Of a DNA stretch of 64,000 bases, positions 57,560 through 64,000 are shown in pieces. Source of the stretch: Gemmobacter sp034519525 (GTDB taxonomy: Bacteria; Pseudomonadota; Alphaproteobacteria; Rhodobacterales; Rhodobacteraceae); assembly GCA_034519525.1 (NCBI GenBank), contig JAXHOJ010000061.1:171030-235029 (forward strand), written 5' to 3'. Each line of letters starts with the position of its first letter. The first letter of the stretch is position 1. The notes beneath the pieces are model-generated. The model saw only the letters and a list, made by a program, of their open reading frames with translations. It was not told the origin of the DNA and searched no databases. The translations under genes and the position numbers were made by a program.

Positions 57560-59554
57560 ATGAATGCCCCCACGATCCCCGCCGACGAGCGGTTGATGGC
57601 GCATGCCCTGCGCGCCCTTGCGATGGATGCGGTGCAGGCCGCCAATTCCGGCCATCCGGGTATGCCGATGGGCATGGCCGATGTGGCGGCGGTGCTGTTC
57701 AACCGCTTTGTCACGCTGGATCCCGCCGCGCATGACTGGCCCAACCGCGACCGTTTCGTGCTGTCGGCCGGGCATGGCTCCATGCTGCTTTATGCGATCC
57801 ATCATCTGCTGGGCTATCCCGACATGGGGATGGATCAGATCCGCGCCTTCCGCCAGCTGGGCAGCCGCACGGCGGGCCACCCGGAATATGGCCATGCCCA
57901 GGGGATCGAGGTGACCACCGGGCCGCTGGGGCAGGGCATCGCCACCGCCGTTGGCATGGCACTGGCCGAACGGCTGGCCCATGCGCGCTTTCCCGACCTG
58001 ATTGACCATTGGACCTGGGTGATGGCCGGGGACGGCTGCCTGATGGAGGGGATCAGCCATGAAGCCATCGACCTTGCGGGGCATCTGCGTCTGTCACGGC
58101 TGGTGGTGCTGTGGGATGACAACCGCATCACCATCGACGGCGATACCGACCTGTCCACCTCGACCGACCAGATGGCGCGCTTTGCCGCTGCCGGATGGCA
58201 TGTGCTGGCCTGCGACGGGCACAATACCACGGAAATCGCCGATGCCATTGCCACCGCACAGGCCGATCCGCGCCCCAGCCTGATCGCCTGCCGCACGGTG
58301 ATCGGCTATGGCGCGCCGAACAAGCAGGGCGGCCATGATGTGCATGGCGCGCCGCTGGGGGCGGATGAGATCGCCGCTGCCCGTGCCTTTCTGGGCTGGC
58401 CACATGCGCCGTTCGAAATCCCCGAAGCGGTGCATCTGGCCTGGGGTCGTGTTGCCCGCCGTGGCTCTGACGCGCATCGCGCCTGGCGGTCGGTGCTGGC
58501 CACCTCGCCGCACCGCGCCGCCTTCGTGGCACAGCAGGCCCGCGATCCGGCGCCGCTGGCCGGGGCGATGGCAGCGCACAAGGCGCAGCTGCTGGCCGAC
58601 CGCCCGAAGATCGCCACCCGCAAGGCCAGCGAACTGGCGCTAAATGTGGTGAATGTGGCGCTGCCCTTCACCATCGGCGGTTCGGCCGATCTGACCGGAT
58701 CGAACCTCACCCGGTCAAAAGGGCAGAAATCCGTCACCCGGGATGATTTCTCAGGCAGCTATATCCATTACGGCATCCGCGAACATGGCATGGCGGCGGC
58801 GATGAACGGCATCGCGCTGTACGGGCTGTTCCGCCCCTATGGCGGCACCTTCATGGCCTTCGCCGATTACAGCCGCCCGGCGATCCGGCTGGGGGCGCTG
58901 ATGGGCGTGCCAGTGGTGCATGTGATGACGCATGACAGCATCGGCCTGGGCGAAGATGGCCCGACGCATCAGCCGGTGGAACATCTGGCCGCCATGCGCG
59001 CCATGCCCAACCTGACCGTGATCCGCCCCGCCGATGCGGTGGAAACCGCCGAGGCCTGGGAGATCGCGCTGGCCACAACCACCACCCCCACCTTCCTCGC
59101 GCTCAGCCGCCAGAACCTGCTCGTGCTGCGGCAGATGGCCGATGTAAACCTGACGGCGCGGGGCGCCTATATCCTGCGCGATGCCGCCGACCGGCAGGCG
59201 ACGCTGATCGCCACCGGATCCGAGGTGGAGATTGCCGTGCAGGCCGCCGAACAGCTGGCTGCCGAAGGGCTGCGCGTCACCGTGGTATCGGCCCCGAGCT
59301 TCGAGCTGTTCGCGGCCCAGCCCGCCGATTACCGCGCCGCCGTTCTGGGCACCGCCCCGCGCGTCGGCGTGGAAGCCGCGATCCGCCAGGGATGGGATCT
59401 GCTGCTGCGGCCCGAGGATGCCTTCATCGGCATGACAGGCTTTGGCGCCTCGGCCCCCGCAGCGCAGCTTTACGCGCAGTTCGGCATCACCGCTGCCGCC
59501 GTGGCCCAGGCCCTGCGCGATCACGTCCAACCCTCAGACAGGACAGAAGAATGA
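57560..59554 (+). CDS. cbbT: Transketolase
   Basis: This 664-aa thiamine-diphosphate enzyme moves two-carbon units between sugar phosphates. NSGHPGMPMGMADVAAVLF is the N-terminal signature. The TPP fold shows VMAGDGCLMEGISHEAIDLA with LVVLWDDN, and the second domain carries HDSIGLGEDGPTHQPVEHLA. Length fits. Its stop overlaps the next start (ATGA), and it begins 12 bp after cbbP. Confidence 0.96.
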   Translation: MNAPTIPADERLMAHALRALAMDAVQAANSGHPGMPMGMADVAAVLFNRFVTLDPAAHDWPNRDRFVLSAGHGSMLLYAIHHLLGYPDMGMDQIRAFRQLGSRTAGHPEYGHAQGIEVTTGPLGQGIATAVGMALAERLAHARFPDLIDHWTWVMAGDGCLMEGISHEAIDLAGHLRLSRLVVLWDDNRITIDGDTDLSTSTDQMARFAAAGWHVLACDGHNTTEIADAIATAQADPRPSLIACRTVIGYGAPNKQGGHDVHGAPLGADEIAAARAFLGWPHAPFEIPEAVHLAWGRVARRGSDAHRAWRSVLATSPHRAAFVAQQARDPAPLAGAMAAHKAQLLADRPKIATRKASELALNVVNVALPFTIGGSADLTGSNLTRSKGQKSVTRDDFSGSYIHYGIREHGMAAAMNGIALYGLFRPYGGTFMAFADYSRPAIRLGALMGVPVVHVMTHDSIGLGEDGPTHQPVEHLAAMRAMPNLTVIRPADAVETAEAWEIALATTTTPTFLALSRQNLLVLRQMADVNLTARGAYILRDAADRQATLIATGSEVEIAVQAAEQLAAEGLRVTVVSAPSFELFAAQPADYRAAVLGTAPRVGVEAAIRQGWDLLLRPEDAFIGMTGFGASAPAAQLYAQFGITAAAVAQALRDHVQPSDRTEE

Positions 59555-60552
59555 CCGTGAAAGTCGCCATCAATGGCTTTGGCCGCATCGGCCGCAACGT
59601 TCTGCGGGGCATCATCGAATCGGGTCGCACCGATATCGAGGTTGTCGCGATCAACGATCTTGGCCCTGTGGAAACCAATGCCCATCTGCTGCGGTTTGAC
59701 TCGGTGCATGGCCGCTTCCCCGGCACGGTGACGACCGGCGCAGACTGGATCGATGCGGGCCGCGGCCCGATGCGGGTGACCGCGCTGCGCAATCCGGCCG
59801 ATCTGCCCTGGGGCGATGTGGATGTGGTGATGGAATGCACCGGCATCTTCACCAGCAAGGAAAAATGCGCCGCCCATCTGGAAAACGGATCGAAGCGCGT
59901 GCTGATCTCGGCCCCCGGCGACGGCGCCGACAAGACCATCGTTTACGGCGTGAACCATCACACGCTGACCGCCGATGACATCGTGGTGTCGAATGCCAGC
60001 TGCACCACCAACTGCCTCAGCCCGGTGGCCAAGGTGCTGAACGATGTGATCGGCATCGAAAAGGGCATGATGACCACGATCCACAGCTATACCGGCGACC
60101 AGCCGACGCTGGATACGATGCACAAGGATCTCTATCGCGGCCGCGCCGCGGCGCTGAGCATGATCCCCACCTCGACCGGCGCCGCCAAGGCCGTGGGTCT
60201 GGTGCTGCCGGAACTGAAGGGCAGGATGGACGGCTTCGCCATCCGCGTGCCCACCCCCAATGTCTCGGTCGTGGATCTGAAGTTCATCGCAAAGCGCGAA
60301 ACCACCGTGGCCGAGGTGAATGCCGCCATCAAGGCCGCCGCCGACGGCCCGCTGAAGGGCATCCTGGGCTATACCGAGTTCAAGAACGTCAGCGCCGATT
60401 TCAACCACGATCCCCATTCATCGGTCTTCCACATGGATCAGACCAAGGTGATGGACGGCACCTTCGTCTCCGTCCTCAGCTGGTATGACAACGAATGGGG
60501 CTTTTCCAACCGCATGGCAGATACCGCCGTCGCCATGGGAAAACTCATCTGA
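59551..60552 (+). CDS. cbbG: Glyceraldehyde-3-phosphate dehydrogenase, type I
   Basis: This 333-aa enzyme reduces 1,3-bisphosphoglycerate in the Calvin cycle. The Rossmann start VKVAINGFGRIGRN is at residues 3-16, the catalytic C151 in SNASCTTNCLSPV, and the C-terminal SWYDNEWGFSNRM is intact. NAD versus NADP preference is not certain, although the ND at 35-36 favours NAD. The ATG at 59551 overlaps the cbbT stop. Confidence 0.95.
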   Translation: MTVKVAINGFGRIGRNVLRGIIESGRTDIEVVAINDLGPVETNAHLLRFDSVHGRFPGTVTTGADWIDAGRGPMRVTALRNPADLPWGDVDVVMECTGIFTSKEKCAAHLENGSKRVLISAPGDGADKTIVYGVNHHTLTADDIVVSNASCTTNCLSPVAKVLNDVIGIEKGMMTTIHSYTGDQPTLDTMHKDLYRGRAAALSMIPTSTGAAKAVGLVLPELKGRMDGFAIRVPTPNVSVVDLKFIAKRETTVAEVNAAIKAAADGPLKGILGYTEFKNVSADFNHDPHSSVFHMDQTKVMDGTFVSVLSWYDNEWGFSNRMADTAVAMGKLI

Positions 60553-60568
60553 AAAAAGGGGAACAGAC

Positions 60569-61618
60569 ATGGCACTCATCACCCTCCGCCAGCTGCTGGA
60601 TCATGCCGCCGAACAGGGCTATGGCGTTCCGGCCTTCAATATCAACAACATGGAACAGGGCCTTGCCATCATGGAGGCGGCAAGGGCCGTGGAGGCGCCG
60701 GTCATCATCCAGGCCTCGCGCGGGGCGCGCAGCTATGCCAATGACATCATGCTGTCGAAGATGATCGAGGCGCTGGCGGCGATCTATCCGGATATCCCGC
60801 TTTGTATGCACCAGGACCATGGCAATGACGAAGCCACCTGCCTGACCGCCATCCGCCACGGATTCACCAGCGTGATGATGGACGGCAGCCTTGAGGCCGA
60901 TGCGAAGACGCCCGCAAGCTATGATTATAACGTGGCGATCACCGCCCGCGTCGCCACCATGGCGCATTGGGTGGGTGCCAGTGTCGAGGGCGAGCTGGGC
61001 GTGCTGGGCAGCCTGGAAACCGGGCAGGGCGAGGCCGAGGATGGCCATGGCGCCGAAGGCGCGCTGGATCACAGCCAGCTGCTGACCGACCCGGATCAGG
61101 CGGTGGATTTCGTGGCGCGCACCGGAGTCGATGCGCTGGCCATCGCCTGTGGCACCTCGCATGGCGCCTACAAGTTCAGCCGCAAACCTGATGGCGAAAT
61201 TCTGGCCATGGGCGTGATCGAGGCGATCCATGCGCGCCTGCCCAACACCCATCTGGTGATGCATGGCTCCAGTTCCGTGCCGCAGGAGTTGCAGGATATC
61301 ATCAACGCCCATGGCGGCGAGATGCCGCAAACCTTTGGCGTGCCGGTCGAGGAAATCGTGCGCGGCATCCGCCATGGCGTGCGCAAGGTGAACATCGACA
61401 CCGATTGCCGCATGGCGATGGCAGGCCAGTTCCGCCGCATCGCCGCCAGCAACCCGCGCGAATTCGACCCCCGCAAATTCCTGAAACCGGCGATGGATGC
61501 CATGCGCGACCTGTGCCGCGACCGGCTGGAGGCCTTTGGTGCCGCCGGGCAGGCCGGAAAGATCAGGGTGATCCCGCTGGATCAGATGGCGAAACGCTAT
61601 CGCAGCGGCACGATATAG
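60569..61618 (+). CDS. cbbA: Fructose-bisphosphate aldolase, class II
   Basis: This 349-aa zinc aldolase joins triose phosphates to fructose- and probably sedoheptulose-bisphosphate. The zinc and catalytic residues are in CMHQDHG (D83, H84), FTSVMMDGS, ACGTSHGAYKF and LVMHGSSSVP, ending RKVNIDTDCRMAMAG. AAAAGGGGAACAG precedes the ATG at 60569. In Rhodobacter the form II Rubisco gene cbbM commonly follows cbbA; here cbbE starts 10 bp later instead. Confidence 0.95.
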   Translation: MALITLRQLLDHAAEQGYGVPAFNINNMEQGLAIMEAARAVEAPVIIQASRGARSYANDIMLSKMIEALAAIYPDIPLCMHQDHGNDEATCLTAIRHGFTSVMMDGSLEADAKTPASYDYNVAITARVATMAHWVGASVEGELGVLGSLETGQGEAEDGHGAEGALDHSQLLTDPDQAVDFVARTGVDALAIACGTSHGAYKFSRKPDGEILAMGVIEAIHARLPNTHLVMHGSSSVPQELQDIINAHGGEMPQTFGVPVEEIVRGIRHGVRKVNIDTDCRMAMAGQFRRIAASNPREFDPRKFLKPAMDAMRDLCRDRLEAFGAAGQAGKIRVIPLDQMAKRYRSGTI

Positions 61619-61628
61619 GGGGCTGGCC

Positions 61629-62318
61629 ATGACTTTTGACCGCAGCATAAAGATTGCCCCCTCGATCCTGTCTGCCGATTTCGCCGATTTCGGCCGCGAA
61701 ATTCAGGCGATCGAGGCGCAGGGGGCCGATTGGGTGCATGTCGATGTGATGGATGGCCATTTCGTGCCCAACATCACCTTCGGCCCGCCCGCCGTGGCGG
61801 CCTTTCGCCGCCATGTGACAACGGTGATGGATGTGCATGTGATGATCGCGCCCGTCGATCCCTATATCGAGGCTTTCGCCCGGGCGGGGGCCGATGTGCT
61901 GACCGCGCATCTGGAGGCCGGGCCGCATATCCACCGCACGCTGCAGGCCATCCGGGGTGCGGGTATGAAGGCGGGGCTGGCGCTGAACCCTGGCACGCCT
62001 GCGGAAAGCGCGGCCCATCTGCTTGATCTCTGCGATCTGGTCTGCGTGATGACGGTGAACCCCGGGTTCGGCGGGCAGAAGTTCATCGACATGACGGCCA
62101 AGGTGCATGCCCTGCGCCAGATGATCGGTGACAGGCCGGTGCATATCCAGATCGACGGCGGGGTTGATCCGGTCACCGCGCCCCTTGTCGCGGCGGCGGG
62201 GGCGGATGTGCTGGTGGCGGGCTCGGCGGTGTTCCGGGGCGGATCGGTCGCCGATCCGGCGCCCTATGGCGCCAATATCCGGGCGATCCGGGCAGCGGCG
62301 GAGGCGGCGGTTGCTTAG
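61629..62318 (+). CDS. cbbE: Ribulose-phosphate 3-epimerase
   Basis: This 229-aa TIM-barrel enzyme interconverts ribulose- and xylulose-5-phosphate. IAPSILSADFADFGREI, HVDVMDGHFVPNITFG, DLVCVMTVNPGFGGQKF and IQIDGGVDPVTAPLVAAAGA are all present with the metal-binding His/Asp residues. It overlaps the following cbbY by 8 bp. Confidence 0.95.
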   Translation: MTFDRSIKIAPSILSADFADFGREIQAIEAQGADWVHVDVMDGHFVPNITFGPPAVAAFRRHVTTVMDVHVMIAPVDPYIEAFARAGADVLTAHLEAGPHIHRTLQAIRGAGMKAGLALNPGTPAESAAHLLDLCDLVCVMTVNPGFGGQKFIDMTAKVHALRQMIGDRPVHIQIDGGVDPVTAPLVAAAGADVLVAGSAVFRGGSVADPAPYGANIRAIRAAAEAAVA

Positions 62319-62985
62319 AGCGCTGATCTTCGATGTCGATGGCACGCTGGCGGAAACCGAGGAACTGCACCGCCGCGCCTTCAACGAAACCTTTGCGGCA
62401 CAGGGCCTTGGCTGGCACTGGACGCGCGAAGACTATCGCCGCCTGCTGCGCACCACCGGCGGCAAGGAGCGGATCACGCGCTTCTTGGTGGAACAGGGCG
62501 GTGATCCGGCCCGCATCGACATTGCGGCGCTGCATGGGGCGAAAACCGCGCGATATGCCGCGTTGATGGCGGCGGGGGGCCTGAGGCTCCGGCCCGGCAT
62601 CGCCGGTCTGATCGCCGAAGCGCGGGCGGCGGGGCTGCGGCTGGCGGTGGCGACCACCACCAGCGCCCCGAATGTCGAAGCCTTGTGCCGCGCCTGTTTC
62701 GGCCGGGCGGCGGCGGAGCTGTTCGACGTGATCGCGGCGGGTGACGCGGTGGCGGCCAAGAAACCGGCGCCCGATGTCTATATGCTGGCGCTGGCGCAGC
62801 TGGGCCTTGCGCCGCAGCAGGCCGTGGCACTGGAAGACAGCCGCAACGGGCTGTTGGCCGCGCAGGCGGCGGGGCTTGCCTGCATCATCTCGCCCTCGGC
62901 CTATACGGCGGGCGAGGATTTCGGCGGTGCTGCCCGCGTGGTGGCCGAGTTTTCCGATCTGGGCGGATTGAAGGGGCTGATGTGA
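62311..62985 (+). CDS. cbbY: HAD phosphatase CbbY
   Basis: This HAD-superfamily phosphatase of about 224 aa has the nucleophile motif FDVDGTL (D8, D10), TTTSAPN, and the distal KKPAPDVYMLAL and LEDSRNGL. CbbY proteins dephosphorylate xylulose-1,5-bisphosphate, a Rubisco misfire product that inhibits the enzyme. The start is probably TTG at 62311, because CGGAGG lies 6 nt upstream and the sequence then reads LRALIFDVDGT. It overlaps cbbE by 8 bp and cbbZ by 1 bp. Confidence 0.88.
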   Translation: MLRALIFDVDGTLAETEELHRRAFNETFAAQGLGWHWTREDYRRLLRTTGGKERITRFLVEQGGDPARIDIAALHGAKTARYAALMAAGGLRLRPGIAGLIAEARAAGLRLAVATTTSAPNVEALCRACFGRAAAELFDVIAAGDAVAAKKPAPDVYMLALAQLGLAPQQAVALEDSRNGLLAAQAAGLACIISPSAYTAGEDFGGAARVVAEFSDLGGLKGLM

Positions 62986-63644
62986 TGCGCGGGGCGATTG
63001 TCTTTGATCTGGATGGCACGCTGATCGACAGCGCGCCCGATCTGCATGTGGCGCTGAACCATGTGCTGCGGGCCGAAGGCGCCGATCCGGTGACACTGGC
63101 CGAAACCATGCGATTCATCGGCCATGGTATCCCCAGCCTGATACAGCAGGCGCGACAGGCACGGGGCCTGCCCGCCGCGCGCGAGGCCGGGATGGTTCAG
63201 GCGATGTTTCACCATTACCTCGCCAGCCCGGCGGCGCTGACACGCCCCTATCCCGGTGCCGTGGCGGCGCTGGAGGCGTTGGCAGAAGCGGGTTTTGCAC
63301 TGGGCCTTTGCACCAACAAGGCGCTGGCCCCGACGCGCGAAATCCTGCGGGCGCTGGATCTTGCGCGGCACTTTGGCGTGGTGATCGGCGGCGACAGTCT
63401 GGCAGAGAAAAAGCCCGATCCGGCACCGCTGCTTGCGGCCTTTGCGGCCCTGGGTCCGCCCGTGCTTTATGTGGGTGACAGCGAGGTGGATGCCGAAACC
63501 GCCGTTCGCGCGGCTGTGCCTTTTGCGCTGTTCACCGAAGGCTATCGCAAGACCCCGGTTGCGGAAATCCCGCATCGGTTTGCCTTTGGTCGCTTTGCCG
63601 ATCTGCCGGGATTGCTGGCCTATCCGGGTCTCGCCATGCCGTAA
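62985..63644 (+). CDS. cbbZ: Phosphoglycolate phosphatase
   Basis: This 219-aa HAD enzyme removes phosphate from 2-phosphoglycolate, the oxygenase product of Rubisco. Motif I is FDLDGTLIDSAPDL (D8, D10), a mid motif is LCTNKA, and KKPDPAPLL with YVGDSEVDAETA closes the active site. The ATG at 62985 follows AAGGGG; a GTG 3 bp earlier is the alternative. It ends the cbb operon and overlaps a convergent gene by 25 bp. Confidence 0.92.
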   Translation: MRGAIVFDLDGTLIDSAPDLHVALNHVLRAEGADPVTLAETMRFIGHGIPSLIQQARQARGLPAAREAGMVQAMFHHYLASPAALTRPYPGAVAALEALAEAGFALGLCTNKALAPTREILRALDLARHFGVVIGGDSLAEKKPDPAPLLAAFAALGPPVLYVGDSEVDAETAVRAAVPFALFTEGYRKTPVAEIPHRFAFGRFADLPGLLAYPGLAMP

Positions 63645-64000
63645 CGGCGCAGCTGGCGGTGAACCGTGGTGCGATCCACCCCCATACGCCGCGCGGTTTC
63701 AGAGATATTGCCGCCGGTTTCGCGCAGCATCTGCGCCAGAAGGGCGGCGCCGCCTGCCGATTGCCCGGGGATGCGGGGCCCACCAAGCAGGCCCTGTGGC
63801 AGATCCTCGGGTGACAGAACGGCAGCAGGGCAGGTGGCGGCAAGGCTGGCCGACAGGTTTGACAGTTCGCGCAGATTGCCGGGCCAGCCATGCCCGGCCA
63901 GCCGGGCCAGAACTTCGGGTGGCATCAACACCGGCTGGCCAAAGGCGCGGGCCAGCACGCGGTCGGCCAGCCAGAGCAGATCAGCAATACGTAACCCCAA
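63620..64000 (-). CDS. Sigma54-type activator, C-terminal part (runs off the window)
   Basis: The 126 residues seen are the C-terminal end of a protein that starts beyond the window. GHGWPGNLRELSNL is the GWPGNVREL motif at the end of NtrC-type AAA+ domains. A Fis-type helix-turn-helix follows (ETGGNISETARRMGVDRTTV). The sensing domain is outside the window, so the trigger and targets are unknown. It converges on cbbZ. Confidence 0.82.
   Translation of the reverse strand: MGLRIADLLWLADRVLARAFGQPVLMPPEVLARLAGHGWPGNLRELSNLSASLAATCPAAVLSPEDLPQGLLGGPRIPGQSAGGAALLAQMLRETGGNISETARRMGVDRTTVHRQLRRYGMARPG

Overview
The window is GC-rich alphaproteobacterial chromosome and looks like Rhodobacteraceae (Rhodobacter/Paracoccus-like). 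The grounds are the heterotetrameric sarcosine oxidase operon, the dnaG-rpoD and cmk-rpsA-ihfB-lapA-trpF-trpB gene orders, and a Calvin-Benson-Bassham (CBB) cluster that resembles what is known from Rhodobacter capsulatus: a form IA cbbLSQO operon beside a cbbFPTGA-type operon. I name no species. No phage, transposon or CRISPR array is visible.

Layout. 0-2.7 kb (minus): three coupled Tad/Flp-pilus genes (a TadG-like VWA protein and two TadE-like pseudopilins). 3.0-5.0 kb: glutamate dehydrogenase and a small membrane protein. 5.1-11.4 kb: soxBDAG sarcosine oxidase plus an M20 amidohydrolase, with a large inverted repeat between soxB and soxD. 11.5-15.7 kb: dnaG and rpoD. 15.8-22.7 kb: an AT-rich orphan membrane gene, cmk, rpsA, ihfB, lapA, trpF and trpB. 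22.9-24.6 kb: a small secreted/membrane module ending in a membrane-anchored LuxR-type protein. 24.6-32.9 kb: DUF2237, pth, a monooxygenase-like protein, a glycosyltransferase, carB, pabB and pabC. 33-40.8 kb: aspS, DUF1993, the DUF1800/DUF1501 pair, a GNAT acetyltransferase, an MliC-like protein, a response regulator, an epimerase and DUF1467. 41.1-42.3 kb: a two-gene low-GC islet beside tRNA-Glu. 42.4-48.5 kb (minus): recJ, a glyoxalase, a Slam-like exporter with its lipoprotein, folA and thyA. 48.5-63.6 kb: the CBB cluster. 63.6 kb to the end: the C-terminus of a sigma54-type activator.

The CBB cluster is the main functional block. One LysR regulator diverges from cbbL-cbbS-cbbQ-cbbO (form IA Rubisco and its AAA+/VWA activase). 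A second LysR regulator diverges from cbbF-cbbP-cbbT-cbbG-cbbA-cbbE-cbbY-cbbZ. Together they supply Rubisco, its activase, phosphoribulokinase, the sugar-phosphate rearrangement enzymes and phosphatases for misfire and oxygenation products. No form II cbbM lies between cbbA and cbbE.

Two further signals stand out. First, at least eight genes (rpoD, rpsA, ihfB, lapA, trpF, trpB, a response regulator and an epimerase) carry 1-2 base indels confined to 15.4-21.6 kb and 39.6-40.5 kb. Most are essential or highly conserved, so these are most likely consensus errors. Second, there are several families of structured intergenic DNA. The best is a roughly 230-bp multi-hairpin element present twice in opposite orientation (16.4 and 30.8 kb), whose stems differ in sequence but keep their pairing. 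A second family (CAAATATCC box plus GC hairpin) occurs three times, once between cbbL and cbbS.
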